Assembly: GCA_036852015.1 (NCBI GenBank)
Contig: JAANDG010000509.1
Span: 1 to 64,000 of the forward strand
Origin: Pelodera strongyloides
Taxonomy: Eukaryota > Nematoda > Chromadorea > Rhabditida > Rhabditidae
Direction: 5' to 3'
Length of the DNA stretch: 64,000 nucleotides
In this document: in pieces, positions 23,101 to 44,076 of the stretch
Layout: each line of letters begins with the position of its first letter
Position numbering within the stretch: the stretch's first letter is position 1
Made by a program: the position numbers and the translations under genes
The notes under the pieces: model-generated
What the model saw: only the letters and a program-made list of their open reading frames with translations
Database searches by the model: none
Told to the model about the DNA's origin: nothing

Positions 23101-23760
23101 TGCAGCTTTAGTACAAATCTAAACAAGAAAGCATTTTAGGAGAAGGAAGCAGCTGTCGGTTTTCTAGAACATCCAGTCGTAAAACTAAAATGTATAAATC
23201 AAGCTAAAAAAAAAGAGTGAGAGAACGGTAGAGAGAAATAGAACTAGCGTTCAAACCTTGCCAAAGGCGTGATTGTGTGCCATGACATCGTGTTTTAGAA
23301 TTCTTTCTTCCGTTCTTACTGTATCCCAACAGATATTGTCACGATTCTCTTTCATTTCATCGATCATTTCTTGAGTGACCTGAAACATAGCTATTTTTAA
23401 TTCTGTAGATAGAGTGTATCACAAAAATTATATGCCAGAAACACTTACGCAGTACAAATATATTTAATATTTAAAATATAGGAGATAAAAATGATAACCT
23501 GTTTGAGCCCAAGTTCCATTTCTGCTTCGGCAAGCCAGATCCATAACTGCCTCCAGTTTATCGTCTAAAAGAGTAATATTGTAATAGTAAAATGCGCAAA
23601 GTAATACACTAAATAAGTTATTTAATGGATCATGCTGATAGACTAAAACAGGAATACAGTATACACCAACCTTACGCTTCTCGGAAAGGATCTCCATTAG
23701 AGGTGAGCGTTTGCAGTATCGTGATTTAAGCACGGATTCATAACTATCTTCGGGATTCAT
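20193..23760 (-). CDS. adsl-1: Adenylosuccinate lyase
   Basis: Thirteen exons (23671-23760, 23499-23564, 23257-23379, 23009-23118, 22764-22917, 22560-22658, 22204-22290, 22003-22113, 21661-21756, 21016-21135, 20796-20921, 20600-20701, 20193-20342) join to 477 residues; human ADSL has 484. The enzyme cleaves SAICAR to AICAR and adenylosuccinate to AMP, both releasing fumarate, in purine synthesis. Visible landmarks are [17 protein letters not shown] with the catalytic-type His155, [17 protein letters not shown], and the fumarase/lyase signature [12 protein letters not shown] with the flexible-loop serine at 285-286. The ATG lies 4 bases after a tttttag acceptor. The intron after exon 5 starts with GC rather than GT (CAG|GCTGGT); phase and an ungapped family alignment across the junction both require it. 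One acceptor is tttaag. Confidence 0.95.
21179..21573. mobile_element. TTAA MITE family 2, copy 2
   Basis: The ends AGGGACAGGCCCATC and GATGTGCCTGTCCCT are flanked by TTAA on both sides. The inverted ends extend through cctatatttacgaaatgttc. It is closely related to the copy at 34547-34940. It forms 75% of an adsl intron. Confidence 0.88.
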
Positions 23761-25284
23761 TGTCCTAAAAACGTGAAATAACTTTAACCAGCAAGGCATA
23801 AATACAAGAAAGAAAAACAGCGGTTGTACATCGCGCAACGGCAAGCACCGAATTAATAGAGAATGCCACACAGCGTCGTAGATAATAGTTCAAAGACGTA
23901 TCCTGGGGTAATGCAGTAGCACCATCACACGTGTGACGATTCTTATCTATTGCGCAAAGGAACATCGCCCAGAGACCAAACAACAAGATGTGACTGTAAG
24001 TGACGAATGTCATAATGAAGACCGAACAAAACCAAACTACGTTAGCCGTTGCCTTACAAGGGAATTAAACAGCCAAAAGTTGCAAACACAAACGAAGACT
24101 AAACAAACATCAAAAGCTCAAATTTTTTGTTTGGAATCGAATAAAAAAAAATAAAAATATACATCTTTGGAACAGCGGCTATTCTATAACACAACATTGT
24201 CTTAATCTCGAACGGATTAACGAAAATTAATTGAATACTGTACTCAAGTGTGCATTTTTCGTGCGGAATTCGTGCGGAATTTTTGGGCAAGAAAAAAATA
24301 ACCTTCGATTCGATTTATTTTGGTGTCTTGGGCTATTTCTTTCTATCAAAACGTGAGGGAAAGCGAAAGCTTAAAAGACCGTATATAGTGAGCACCGGAC
24401 AACTCACGGAAGGGTCTAAGAAACCTTAGAAATTCACACAAAAATCATTAACGTTTGCCTTGCCTTTATATATATATGAATACTTTATTCAGTGTACACC
24501 GAAGTAAAGCGGAAGACAAAAAAAACGACAACAATAATATAACAACAACAACAAAACAAATAACAGTGAGAGTAACAAAGCGCATATAACAAGCGACAAA
24601 AACTATGTACAACAATGGAATGAAGGTACATGTGAATAACTAAGGGTGAATGTTTCTATTTGCTACTTCATAAAGCTCGATTAGATCAAGCTCGTCAATG
24701 CGGGTTTTAAACGAATCAACGGAACTCGAAAGAACAATACTATCATCCCATAGAACTTTCTTTTGCTGTTTGATCCTGTTACCTGGTTCCTTACATTCCC
24801 ATAGAACTTTCCAGTCTAACTGATATATTTTCTGTGTAATATTTTGACACAGCGTCTGGTCTTGTTATCCATTCATCATCTTTGTTATTTCTTAATTCTT
24901 GGATACTTGGACTGCACAGGTCATCTTTTATTTTTACTTGTCTTGTTGTTTTGCCACTACTCACGCTTTTTCCTTTCCTTGACCTTGACGTGAATTTGTT
25001 TTGTTTAGTACTTGGATAATGTATGGATACACGCCGCAAGGGAATCAGTTTGGGTTTGTTTTTAATTTGTCCAGGGTGTGTATCGAGTCTGCTTAGCCTT
25101 GTGGTGGAAGCAACTCGCTCAGATACGTAAATGGCGCAATAACTTCCTAAGATAAGATGGCCTGATCAAATCAGAGGTGTTTTTCCGTTATTTTACCCTC
25201 CGTTTACTCTGGCAAGGAACTCTGCGAGCAAAAAAAGAAAAGCAAATGATTCATTATTATTTATTAATGTGCATATGTTTACAG
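23761..25284. other. Divergent promoter region of adsl and ZFR
   Basis: This contains the adsl promoter or outron and should contain the first exon(s) of the ZFR gene, which I could not identify. The part at 24640-25040 resembles a decayed LINE 3' end (listed separately). Confidence 0.45.
24634..25039 (-). pseudogene. Possible LINE 3'-end remnant
   Basis: Two minus-strand frames are seen. One (24791-25039) is lysine- and serine-rich and ends in a stretch including ITRPDAVSKYYTENIS. The other ends with SSVDSFKTRIDEL and LIELYE before a stop near 24640. An SVxSFKxRLD-like C-terminus is common at the end of non-LTR retrotransposon polyproteins. Stops and a small duplication of tcccatagaactttc interrupt it. 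No reverse-transcriptase motif was found, so this is tentative. Confidence 0.3.
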
Positions 25285-33932
<8,648 letters not shown>

Positions 33933-34546
33933 GAGAGAAGAGAGAATTTGTGAAAGATGACCGTCCGTCTCTTCCTTCTTTCTCGTCTCTCTCTGTTTCA
34001 TCCCTTCTCTCCTCTCCCTCTCTCTCTATATGTTTCTTCCTTTTTTTTTGTGATCACTCACTATTCACCCTTTTCCATGGTTTCTTTTATTCCAACGATG
34101 TAGGCTTATCCTAAGGGTAGTTCGAGATCTTCAAATAAGTATGAATTGAATGAATGTATGTAACTTGACCACTTTTTGATGGTTCGTGTCAGATGCGTTA
34201 TCCGTTTTAAGATTTGAGACGCATGAGCTTGGTGAAGAATATAGACGATGAAAATAACTATCCATTTCTAGTTACCTTCTGAGAAGAGTTAGGGAAATGT
34301 TCATCCAACCATAATTATCACGTAGTCGCTTTATTTATCTGTGTTGTTAGGACAAAGTAGATAAAACATTTGATCGAAACTGTTTCTAATTTACCCATTT
34401 TTACAACTGTTTTTGTTTTGGTTTGGTTAATATGCATTCTTTTTACCCTTATTTATTTGTTGATATTTTAGATTTAATAAACTTTTTTTGAAAACTTGGT
34501 CTTGTGTATGTTTTGTTGGAGGGTATTATTGATGGATGTGTGTACG

Positions 34547-34940
34547 TTAAAGGGACAGGCCCATCAAAGTAAACCTATATTTACGATACGTCCATAGTGA
34601 CTATCAAGCATTTTTATTACAATATATACAAACTAAATTTCACCATTATTCGCCCTAGACAACTTTTTTTCCAATGCGCTCTGCTCAAAAGTATACCATA
34701 AAACTGCAGATTTCAAAGCTATATATGCAAATTTTAATCGCATTATAATTTCACGATAAATTTGCATTGACGACAAGGATATTTGCGGCTCTACGGTATA
34801 CATTTGAGCAGAGTGCATCGGAAAAAAGTTTTCAATGGCAAATAAATGTGAAATTTAGTTTGTATATATTGTAATAAAAATGCTTGATAGTCACTATGGA
34901 CGTATCGTAAATATAGGTTTACTTTGATGGGCCTGTCCCT
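34547..34940. mobile_element. TTAA MITE family 2, copy 3
   Basis: This is nearly identical in design to 21179-21573: AGGGACAGGCCCATC ends, and cctatatttacgatacgtcc near the termini. TTAA is present on the left. On the right the element runs straight into ggtgggcatactgg, so the right target copy is missing. Confidence 0.85.
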
Positions 34941-35104
34941 GGTGGGCATACTGGGTGCCAGGTGGGCATACTGGCGAAGTTTGGTTTTCGTAAATGCTTT
35001 TTAATGTTTGAGTGAATATATTTTATTAGTGTCACTGGTGCGCTCATATTGTTGAGAAATTAGAATGAGAGAGAACGAGACGGATGACTGACAATGTGAG
35101 AGGG

Positions 35105-35240
35105 AGGAGGAAGAAGAGAAAGGAGGAGAATGACAAATTGACAGAGAGAATTGAGGAAGAGAAAGGAGGAGAATGACAAGTTGACAGAGAGAATTGAGGA
35201 AGAGAAAGGAGGGGAATGACAAGTTGACAGAGAGAGAGAG
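35105..35240. repeat. 43-bp purine-rich tandem repeat, ~3 units
   Basis: The motif ggaatgacaagttgacag or a close variant recurs at a spacing of 43 bases (tgacaa at 35131, 35174 and 35217). The units are almost identical, which implies recent duplication. Confidence 0.85.
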
Positions 35241-35478
35241 GGAAGAGGCAGATCGATAGTGTAGCAGAGTTGTGAGGAAAGGAATGGTGGATACTTTATG
35301 TACGGAAGAAAGAGAGAGTCCCGTGGGGCTTAAGGAATGAAAAGCTTCCCGGGGACACAATCACCCGGCTGGGAGCCCGTGTTTTCTTATGGTTGCACTC
35401 TTTTAATATTAAATGGTAAAATAAAACATGTATTTCTCTATGTATTTTGTTGCGTCTATTTTTAATCATTTTCAGATA

Positions 35479-37767
35479 ATGCGGGTTTCTTTATTGAGTT
35501 CCTTATTATTTATTACTTTTCTATTGGAAAGTCACTGCAATGAAGATGCAAAACGGTTATATGATGATCTTATGGTCAATTACAACAGGCAAGTGAGAAA
35601 AACAAAAAAGACCAAAATGTTAGGTCTTCTTGTGCAACAAACTACTGTACCTGTCTGTCCAATCATGAGGGTTTTCAAGTTATTGTGTGTACGTGCACCT
35701 GCACAAGCACATCTACAAGAGCTACTTATACTCTACAGATGAAAAAGAATAATAACAATCTTCCGAATGATTTATGAGAATCTTTCATCTTCAAATCCGG
35801 ACATTCGATTCCTTTATATAAGTTTAGGCACCGTCGTCCGGCTCGAACACCACATGAACCAACGACAATTAAACTCAAATTGAGACTGTCACAAATTATT
35901 GATGTGGTCAGTTCATATAACACGTTATGAATATGTTTTATGTTAGATTTTTGTACATCTTCCTAAGTAGAACTACAGGGATTCTTATAAGCTCAGGCCT
36001 CAAAACTCAAATACTTTTTCGAATTTTCACGTGACAAAAATATATGTATTTCAGCACGAAATTGACCAGATTATGACGTGCAGTGTATGGGTTAAACAGG
36101 TGAACTTTGTTTTACTTATAAGCCAATTTGCATTAGCCAATGTAGTCGTTGAGACTCATATATAGGCATACCGTAATAAACATAAAGTGTGGGGAAAAGA
36201 AGGACCTAATATCCAAAATCCAATGCAGCAGGTCATGCTTCTTTCCGTAGTACTGTAGTGTACTGTAGAGCCTGCTGAGGGCAATGTAACATGCTAATAA
36301 TTCTCATAAATTGTTCTTCATTTTACCTCATAAATTAATATTATTGTTAATTTGTCAGGTATGGATGGACAAAAAGCTGTCCTGGGACCCGGCTAATTAC
36401 GGTGGTGTCTCTGTGTTATACGTTCCATATGAAATGATTTGGGTGCCTGATATTGTTCTGTATAACAAGTAAGTAAATTATTAATATTTCTTTTCTTTCT
36501 CTATTTTTGGCTAGACTTCTTTACTTTGTAAGTGTAAATGGTAAAAATATGATGCATTCTAATTCATATTTAATTTATAAAATGTTGTTTGATTTTAGTG
36601 CCGACAGCAATTATAACATAACGATCAGCACGAAGGCGACCCTTCATTATAGTGGACAAGTTACTTGGGAACCTCCGGCCATATTCAAATCATTGTGTCA
36701 GATCGATGTGAGATGGTCAGCTTCTTATTCTCATATATATTGATTTATTCTTCCTCTTGATATTCTGATGGCTCTGTTTTGCGTGAATATTTAGCGATCG
36801 TTGAAGAATAATATTAGCGTAAAGTGTCTAGTATTCTTCAATCTCACCAATCTATATATACTTCAGGTTCCCGTTCGACGAACAAAAATGTCATCTGAAA
36901 TTTGGCTCGTGGACGTATTCCGAATCACTTTTACAATTGGATTTACTTGAAAATAATGTTCGTTACGAAATGGAAGTGAATGAATTTGGAGAAAAGGATA
37001 ATATTACGATTGCGGACGATGGGATAGGTACGGTATTATACCATACGACTGTTTTAGTTGGTGAGGAAATGGTTGAGTAAAATAGATCTTCGATGACATC
37101 TCTGTGGTAAGAAAAATTAAGTCAACTTCTGTACAGGTTATATTAAAATTACATATACTACTGGCATCGAGAAGCAGATGTTTCGTTACAATAGGTAGAC
37201 GTTTGGACAAGTGCTTGTTCGCTTGTTATTATCTAAATCTGCTCTAGATCTCTCTGACTATTATCCTTCCGTTGAATGGGACATAATGTCTCGTGTGGCT
37301 AAGAGAAGGTCCAAGAATTACCCCTCTTGCTGTCCTGGAGATGCATATATGGATATTGTGGTAAGGTAACTTTAATTAAAGAATATGTATAAGTGTGAAA
37401 GTAAGAGCGATATAGAAGCGAATGTAAGAGTATGGAGTGATGGATAAAATGTGAGAATTGTACTATGGAAATGTCACGAAATACCAAGATATTTATGAGA
37501 ATAAACACATCCATTATGCAATGGTACTGATTTATATTGTAACTTTATTTCATATCATACGGATGGATACTGTCTTTGGTGCTACAATCTAACGCGGTTT
37601 ATGTTACAGTACTTTCTGGAACTTCGCCGTAAACCCCTCTTCTACACAGTGAATCTAGTGTTCCCTTGTGTTGGGATCTCATTCCTCACTATTCTTGTTT
37701 TCTATTTACCATCCGATTCTGGAGAAAAGGTACCATAATCTCAATTTTGAATTTTTATTATATTCCT

Positions 37768-37817
<50 letters not shown>

Positions 37818-39946
37818 GGGGGGGAGCATCACCGCTAAAGCGATGTAAAAAATAAGGATAAGAGCATGCGGCGACGAATGAGATGTGTAGTGACATCCAA
37901 CTCTATGGATATGCGTTCAACGCTTATCATTGCCATACGAAGATTAGGATTGTATTTTTTGTAAAATAATGTTCAGAGCATAAAGTTCTAAATTAATTAT
38001 TTCCAGGTCACTCTGTGTATTTCAATTCTTGTCGCGTTGACTATCTTCTTCCTGCTTTTGGTTGGTTCTTTTTTAGATTTTGATATAACGAACAATATAA
38101 GAACTTGAACGCTGATATGCTGAAAAATGTACTGTATGTTATACTATATGTATGCATTTCAGACAGAAATCATCCCAGCCACGAGTATAACCCTCCCTTT
38201 AATTGGAAAATATCTACTCTTCACTATGATTATGGTGACTCTTTCTGTCGTTGTCACTGTTATATGTGAGTTTATTTATGTTTGATTATGTACGCTATTC
38301 GTGAACAAAAATGTCGTCGGTTTAAAATCCCAACTTTTTGACCAACTTTCGAAAGTTTCGATAGACTAGAAACTGTGTTGTGGATACGTGCCGAAGAAAC
38401 GAAGAGTGCGTGCAGATTCTGCCTACTGTATGTTTCTTATTTCAGCCCTGAACCTACACCACCGCACCCCAACAACCCACCTAATGCCCCCGTGGGTGAA
38501 AGTCGTCTTTCTCAAATGGCTACCAAAGGTATCGATACTTGATTTACTATAACTTGTTCCTTTAGAAAGGACCTAAACAATTCATTATTCCACGTACAAA
38601 CGTAACCTTCCATTATGTCATAAGGGAAGCGTGCAGTCCGCATCCGCATTGGTATACCAACGCAGTGGGCCCTAGCTAGAGACATGTACCGTCCATGGTC
38701 CAGATCTTATTAACTTGTCCTTCTTCAGATGTTATTCATGCGTCGTCCTCTCAATGAATCAGAGGAATCACTGAGAAGAGTGAATACAAGACAAGCACCC
38801 GCTGGTAATTATGACAATCATTATTAGCACTTTAGCATCAATTGCAGTGATTTACACTGGTCTTTTCGCTCACAGTCTTTGAAGTGTTATTGGTATTCTA
38901 TACCTGTATCAGCATGGCGTTGTGTTAGCTTAACATCTGGCAGGATGTTCGGATTAATATATCTTTGTTTTTTTTGCACGTAACACCCTCATCATGTTTG
39001 ATACCGCGGCTTATGTCAGGACATTTCAGCTCTAATATTTTACATTTATAACACAATGGCAAACCAGCATGTGTCAATAAAAACTGTGTTACTTCGCTTT
39101 AATGTTGTTGTGTTTGCTTGCAGGCGGAACAACGTTGGATGGTAAAATCCCCCTCTCTTTCCACCAACACAGAGTGGGTAAGGAGGCATCTGGAGTAGGA
39201 CGGGCACTGGCGAATGCAGCCATCGATGAACGTATACAGAAGTTGTACTATTCACCACAGGTAAGGCTTTCGTCATATAAACACACTAATAGCCTTCAAA
39301 CAGTCTCAACTGTGGCTTGAACGGAAAACTTCGTGGCAACGAAGAAACAATACCAACATACCAGTAACATATATCATTTGTACAGTATGATCCTACTCTA
39401 CTTTTCAGGTGGTAAAGGCGTTTGAAAACATTTGTTTCATCGCCGAATTATTGAAGAAAAAGGACAGAGATGATAAGGTGAGATTATTTGTAATTAATAC
39501 CAAACAAATATTGAGGGCGTGAAGTTGCGCCAAGCATTTAACAAAGTGATTAGCCCATGTTCAGGTAAGTGTTTCTTGGACTTGTGCTAATTAGGTCCTT
39601 AAAATCGTACTTATCAGAAACGAAAGGTACGGTGCGCACCCCTATGCTTTGAATGGTACCTCATGTTTGTGCAAACTCTAATTGCCTATAGTGTATTCTA
39701 CAATATAGTCTAACTCTAATTGCCCCTACTGTATTCTACAGTATATTCTAATTGCCATTGCAGATCGACGAAGATTGGAAGTATGTTGCAATGGTACTGG
39801 ATCGTCTCTTTCTCCTAATCTTCTCATGGGCGTGTTTCTTAGGAACAGTCGTTATTCTACTACAGGCCCCCACTCTCTATGATGACAAACAACCTATTGA
39901 TATACAGTATAAACCAACCAACTTTACTCCGCTTACGCAACCGTAG
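35479..39946 (+). CDS. unc-63: Nicotinic acetylcholine receptor alpha subunit (UNC-63/UNC-38-like)
   Basis: Fifteen exons (35479-35588, 35828-35906, 36055-36099, 36359-36468, 36599-36715, 36867-37027, 37248-37360, 37610-37729, 38007-38060, 38163-38265, 38446-38528, 38729-38804, 39124-39260, 39409-39477, 39764-39946) join to 519 residues. This is a pentameric cation-channel subunit of the muscle or neuronal membrane, gated by acetylcholine. Features are: a signal peptide (about 1-20); the Cys-loop Cys148-Cys162 with WFPFDEQ between; vicinal cysteines 235-236 (YPSCCPG), which mark alpha subunits; TM1-TM3 from about 245 to 335, with [10 protein letters not shown] before the pore helix (Glu of GEK, cation-selective); a variable cytoplasmic loop; and TM4 near 470-492. 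Intron 1 uses a GC donor (AACAG|GCAAGT). From memory of the family the best match is UNC-63, with UNC-38 possible, so the symbol is provisional. These subunits form levamisole-sensitive receptors in C. elegans. Confidence 0.88.
37768..37813. repeat. (GA)n microsatellite
   Basis: About 22 uninterrupted ga units are followed by a short g-run, in the intron after the TM1 exon of the acetylcholine receptor gene. Confidence 0.95.
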
Positions 39947-41443
39947 CTACAGTATACTTATGATGCAGTAATACAGTATACTTAGGAACTAATAAAATAA
40001 TCTAGTGCTACTACAAGTTAAACCGTTTCGGATGTAGAATAGTTGTTCTGTATCACGATTTGAATCCTGGGTAATTTAGGTGCATAAAATTACCACAAAG
40101 TTGCGTGTCGCTCGCATAGTTATTTATTTTGGTTATACCTACGTGTCATCCGAGTAAGCACAGTAATAATCAATAAGAGTAAATCCGTTGCCAAATTATG
40201 TATTATCCTCAAAATAAACACCATTTTAAAAACTCGCATGCCAGTTTACACACACACAACTTCACTTACACTCATACAATAAGAAACTGAAAGAAGACCA
40301 CCATTCGAAAAAAAGCATTTATTATGCATACGATCCAGTTTCAATGATATGCGGTAGATTTTTTCAAAGCTTCACGTAAAATTCACAAGCCCATGTTTTA
40401 TGTGCGTTTATGCACTAAATCAGGCAGTCGAAAAGAGGCAACCTACTAAACTGCACAGTTTCACGTTTGACGAAAAATAATAAATCTAGCACAAATAAAG
40501 ACAAGCATCCAAAAACACAACAAAAACATCACAGACGACTCATAATATCACAATATAAATACAATAGAGAGAGAAAGAACCATATAATAAACAACACCTA
40601 ACCAGGTGTCTTTCTTTCATCACAATAGAGTCTAACCATATAAAGATGAGCTGCCACGGGCTACCCTTCTGCAAGAATAAAAAATGTAGTGCATAATCAA
40701 TACAATGGGTTTTCGACGGTAAAAACGTTAGTTTACAAAAGAAAAGTTAATTCCAAGAGGCATAATAAGAAAATTAAATGCTGATCAAGACACAAGAAAA
40801 ACGGAAACGCACAAAAAAGCATTGCACATAACATAACCTACGCCGATACCCAAATTGAATAAATAAACCGAAACTTTGCACTTTGCACTGGAACCATACT
40901 GATCTTACTGATAGAGTATTTATGTTACACTTTCGCGCGAATTCGCCGCGAAAGTACCATCCAAGTTGACTTTTCCATTTTCGCGCAGTTTTACATTAGG
41001 TGTATGCAAAACACGCCGCAGGTGTATGCAAATTTATTACTGTATGTAAAATTCGAGTAGTTTCCCACTATAGAAACTGCAATAACATGGATGATACTTT
41101 CGCATGCGAAAGTGCGCGAAAACTTAACATAAATACTCTATTAGAATTGAGAATAAGCAGGCATGATTATAATTAAACATTCTCATTATGTGCTAAACAA
41201 AAGGAAATTAATGAAGGCCCACGGCTGGGAATACTGACGCAACAAGAACAGAAATCTATAATGGGGTTTCAAAGTATGCTGAAAATTTACCGTATTTTCA
41301 AACTACACGAGAAGAGTTCTTTAATTTTTCATATTATATATGTAGGATTCGTGCAAAGATATGTTAATATTGACAGAATCACACCGATTTTTGGGATACT
41401 TTGAAAACCCCCTTCCCATAATATTCCTATGAAAAGATACTCA
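39947..41443. other. Convergent intergenic region
   Basis: This lies between the 3' ends of the receptor gene (+) and the LysM gene (-). Apart from the inverted-repeat element at 40911-41142, no coding segment, RNA gene or further repeat was recognised. Confidence 0.6.
40911..41142. mobile_element. MITE family 5 (single copy here)
   Basis: The ends ATAGAGTATTTATGTTA and (T)TAACATAAATACTCTAT are inverted repeats. The match extends inward through ctttcgcgcgaa and gtaccatcc/ggatgatac, about 50 bases in all with mismatches. The interior has CpG-rich islands in AT-rich DNA. Confidence 0.8.
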
Positions 41444-43255
41444 TCACTCAATATCTATTTCTTTCTCTTCAATAAAGGTTAGTATTAATGGGAGAAGGAT
41501 GAATATAATTACCACAATAAATAGAAGCATCCACACGGAAAAGCCGGACTCAGGAGGGCGGGCGTCCACGAAATGAAAGGCGCCCGGAGTGCCTAGAACT
41601 GAACAAGTAATTAGCGTCCTGCAAACAACCAATCACAAAGCACACAAAAACATAACAAAGGATATGTTCAAAGGAGAATAATAATGCAGCTAATTGCTGT
41701 TGAGAACTTCAGCTTCTCTCGTCCTTTAGTACTAAATAGTTTAGTGCAGTTAATGAAGTTAATGAAGGTTGGTAACTAATTAAAAACAACTCACCACTTT
41801 CGGGTAATGTGTGTCTGACTTGTGCAATATTTGAGTCAGTCTTGTTGAATATCTCATCTACAGAGGGGTCCCTCGAATGTGGATGAATGAGTGCCTCCGT
41901 CTCTTCATTCACTACAAACTCATCCGACTCACCACTCACACCTAAACAACATGGTCAATAAGCATAATGAGAACACCTATGAACCATAACACGGTACAGG
42001 TCCGGAACACATAATGCATGCACCAGGCCGAAAGTGGGGATATTAGATTCGGGAAGGGGATAACACACGTGTAAAGAACAACTCACGAGCAGAAAACACC
42101 TTATGGCACTTTGCTAAAACTGGGGAAAGTTGGAGGAACACTAGCGTATTATACTGTTCAAGGAACAAGAACAAATATAGAATAATAAAACACGGTGATG
42201 TGAAATTCTGACTAAATGAGATACTACTATCAATTATGAGAACGAACCTTCAGTTCCAAGTTCCAGAGCTTGTCGCATCCGACTGATCGGTATTTTCACC
42301 ATTCGTAATGCAGCAAAATCTCTGTCCGACACAAGATTATTAGCACGTTTAATCTCAGCGACCTAAAACAAGTTAAAGCGGTTTGTGAAAAGTATGCTGA
42401 GACATGCATTCCCCATGTAGGTATTAGTGCAAAAAATGCATTCCCCATGTACGTAGTAATGTAAATGTTTGTGTTTTGCATTATACATGAAAAGACCACA
42501 GGAAAGACAACAATTTGCATACAATACATGGGAACATGCAGCATAACATGCGTTTCACAAACGTGTGGCCAAACAAATATTCGGCTACCTACACTCAAGG
42601 ATTGCAAATTCAAGAATAAGGAATAAATCGTACCGTGACATGATATTGCAAGGCAATTTTGTTGAGGGTGTCGTCTTCTTTTAGACGTCGCTCAATGAGG
42701 ACCTGAGATAAGAACGGGATTTTAGACTAATGATCTGGTATGAGGCCGGGATGACCCATTGTAAACGTGCGTGCTTGGATCCGTGTTCCAATTCGTCCTC
42801 ACACAATGCTTGGGGGAGGGGGGAGGGCACTAAATCCGCTAACAAAATGGGGAAAACTACGGAGACACCACAATGTTTCAATACCTTCATATACTTCATA
42901 AGCTGAGGAGGAAATTTATGTCTGTTGAATTTATTGATTCTTATGTTGCCACGGCCACGGATAGGACTAATGTGGATAATGGTAGTTTCTAGCTGGGTTT
43001 TTGTTCCCCTAGGGCACAAATGGCGATGCGCAACTACGGAAATTTCTGCATAATTTTTCACACACGACGCCACTAGTTCAGAAGTACCTCTACATGTAAA
43101 TAATAGGCTGCAATCATGCGTCGTCAAGTGGTCACCGAACCAGAAGAGCCTACCTTGTCTTTGTATGATTGCCCGGACCCGGACTCTAATTCTGAAGACT
43201 GTGTTCTCCCTGCACGCGAGCGCATTTGAAACTGCGAATTTTCACTAGTCTCCAT
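41444..43255 (-). CDS. LysM domain membrane protein (LYSMD3/4-like)
   Basis: Five exons (43154-43255, 42634-42702, 42248-42362, 41795-41941, 41444-41592) join to 193 residues. The ATG lies one base after a tttcag acceptor, so trans-splicing is likely. The serine-rich N-terminus (1-34) is probably cytosolic. It is followed by one LysM domain (about 37-82) with the RLKEDDTL, IALQYHV, EIKRANNL and ALRMVKIPI blocks typical of animal LYSMD proteins. An acidic linker leads to a single membrane helix at about 164-185, then a short acidic tail (EEKEIDIE). This order matches human LYSMD3/4, single-pass proteins placed in Golgi or plasma membrane. The carbohydrate ligand, if any, is unknown. The last acceptor was chosen as gttctag|GC; the upstream AG at gtttgcag would run into a stop. 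Confidence 0.87.
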
Positions 43256-43791
43256 CCTGAAACATATGGATTGATTACTACTACGAGGCATGGCAGTTGA
43301 GAATATTTTTCAAAGTTAGATTGTAGATTCGGAAATAGGCTATGATGTTGATTAAGAATCCCTGCTCAATGATCGCTACACTCCTAAACACGGAGGAAAA
43401 GGAGCGGGTGAATTAGAAGGCCAGAGAATGCTCCTACTAAAGCAAGAACAAAACGGAACTCTGCATAATTTACAGAACAGGTCAACAGTCCAAACATAAG
43501 TTACACGATATAGTTGGGCAGCGTTAGCCCAAAACTAAGCCTTTGGTTGTATTCAATTCCATTGACAAACATTACATGAAACCAATGAAATATATAATAA
43601 AAACTACAAAATATAATTTTTTCAAAAAAAAATTTTTGGCACGTAAGCTACAACAAAATACAAATTTGCAAACGGCTTTTTCTAAACAACGGATTCGATC
43701 GTAATTGATAATTATGCCGGAGCTTACCGATTTTTGTGATTTTTTTCTGAACTAATTTATTTTAGTTTTATATCTCTTTAACCAGCCGTTC

Positions 43792-43843
43792 GAAGAGCCC
43801 TACGGGCTCTTCTCCGACTGGAGGAATCGGCCTTCGGCCGATT
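43792..43843. other. Pair of perfect GC-rich hairpins
   Basis: Hairpin 1 (43792-43812) has a 9-bp perfect stem with loop TAC. Hairpin 2 (43825-43843) has an 8-bp perfect stem AATCGGCC with loop TTC. They are 12 bases apart, set in very AT-rich DNA, and followed by an A-run. Such paired hairpins are unlike the other repeats in this window. Function is unknown. Confidence 0.8.
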
Positions 43844-43993
43844 GTTACCCTATTTAAAAAAAAAAGAATTTCTTCAAACATAAAAAAGATGTTCATTTAC
43901 GTTTATGTGGAAACGTATAATATGGTTCTGGACTTCATGCAAATTTGCTATTGCAATTGCCCTTCTATCTCTTATAAGATCCTCCTCCTATAA

Positions 43994-44076
43994 GCTAGCA
44001 TAGCTCAACAGGTAGAGCGTTGGACTGTGAATCGAGAGATTGTGGGCTGCCGTGGGTTCGAATCCCGCCAGCGGCA
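43994..44076 (+). tRNA. tRNA-His(GTG)-like sequence, possibly a pseudogene
   Basis: A box-like TAGCTCAACAGG and an exact B box GGTTCGAATCC are present. The D stem GCTC/GAGC closes. The anticodon loop ctgtgaa gives GTG (His), and the T arm GTGGG-TTCGAAT-CCCGC is intact. A TTTT run follows at about 44081. Against this, the acceptor strands gctagca and cagcggc pair only at the first two or three positions. The anticodon stem has one mismatch. About ten extra bases (a second copy of gtggg plus ctgcc) precede the T stem. It looks more like a bacterial or organellar tRNA-His than a nematode one. It may be a decayed or transferred tRNA. Confidence 0.45.

Larger units (their letters stand above)
33933..35478. 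other. ZFR 3' UTR and intergenic repeats
   Basis: A CT-rich 3' UTR stretch (33960-34040) and candidate polyadenylation AATAAA near 34477 come first. Then follow a family 2 MITE (34547-34940), a duplicated ggtgggcatactgg motif (about 34941-34975), and a 43-bp GA-rich tandem repeat (about 35105-35240). No gene was recognised. Confidence 0.6.

Noticed and set aside
41593..41632. Acceptor gtttgcag upstream of the last LysM exon
   Set aside because: Joining there gives a stop codon within two codons. The later gttctag acceptor keeps the frame into the membrane helix.
42681..43127. 148-codon minus-strand frame
   Set aside because: It overlaps the LysM gene intron and part of an exon in a different frame. 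The LysM frame carries the conserved domain.
43994..44076. Nematode V-arm (nev) tRNA with unusual anticodon
   Set aside because: The extra bases between anticodon and T arms do not fold into a variable-arm stem; they look like a short duplication of gtggg.
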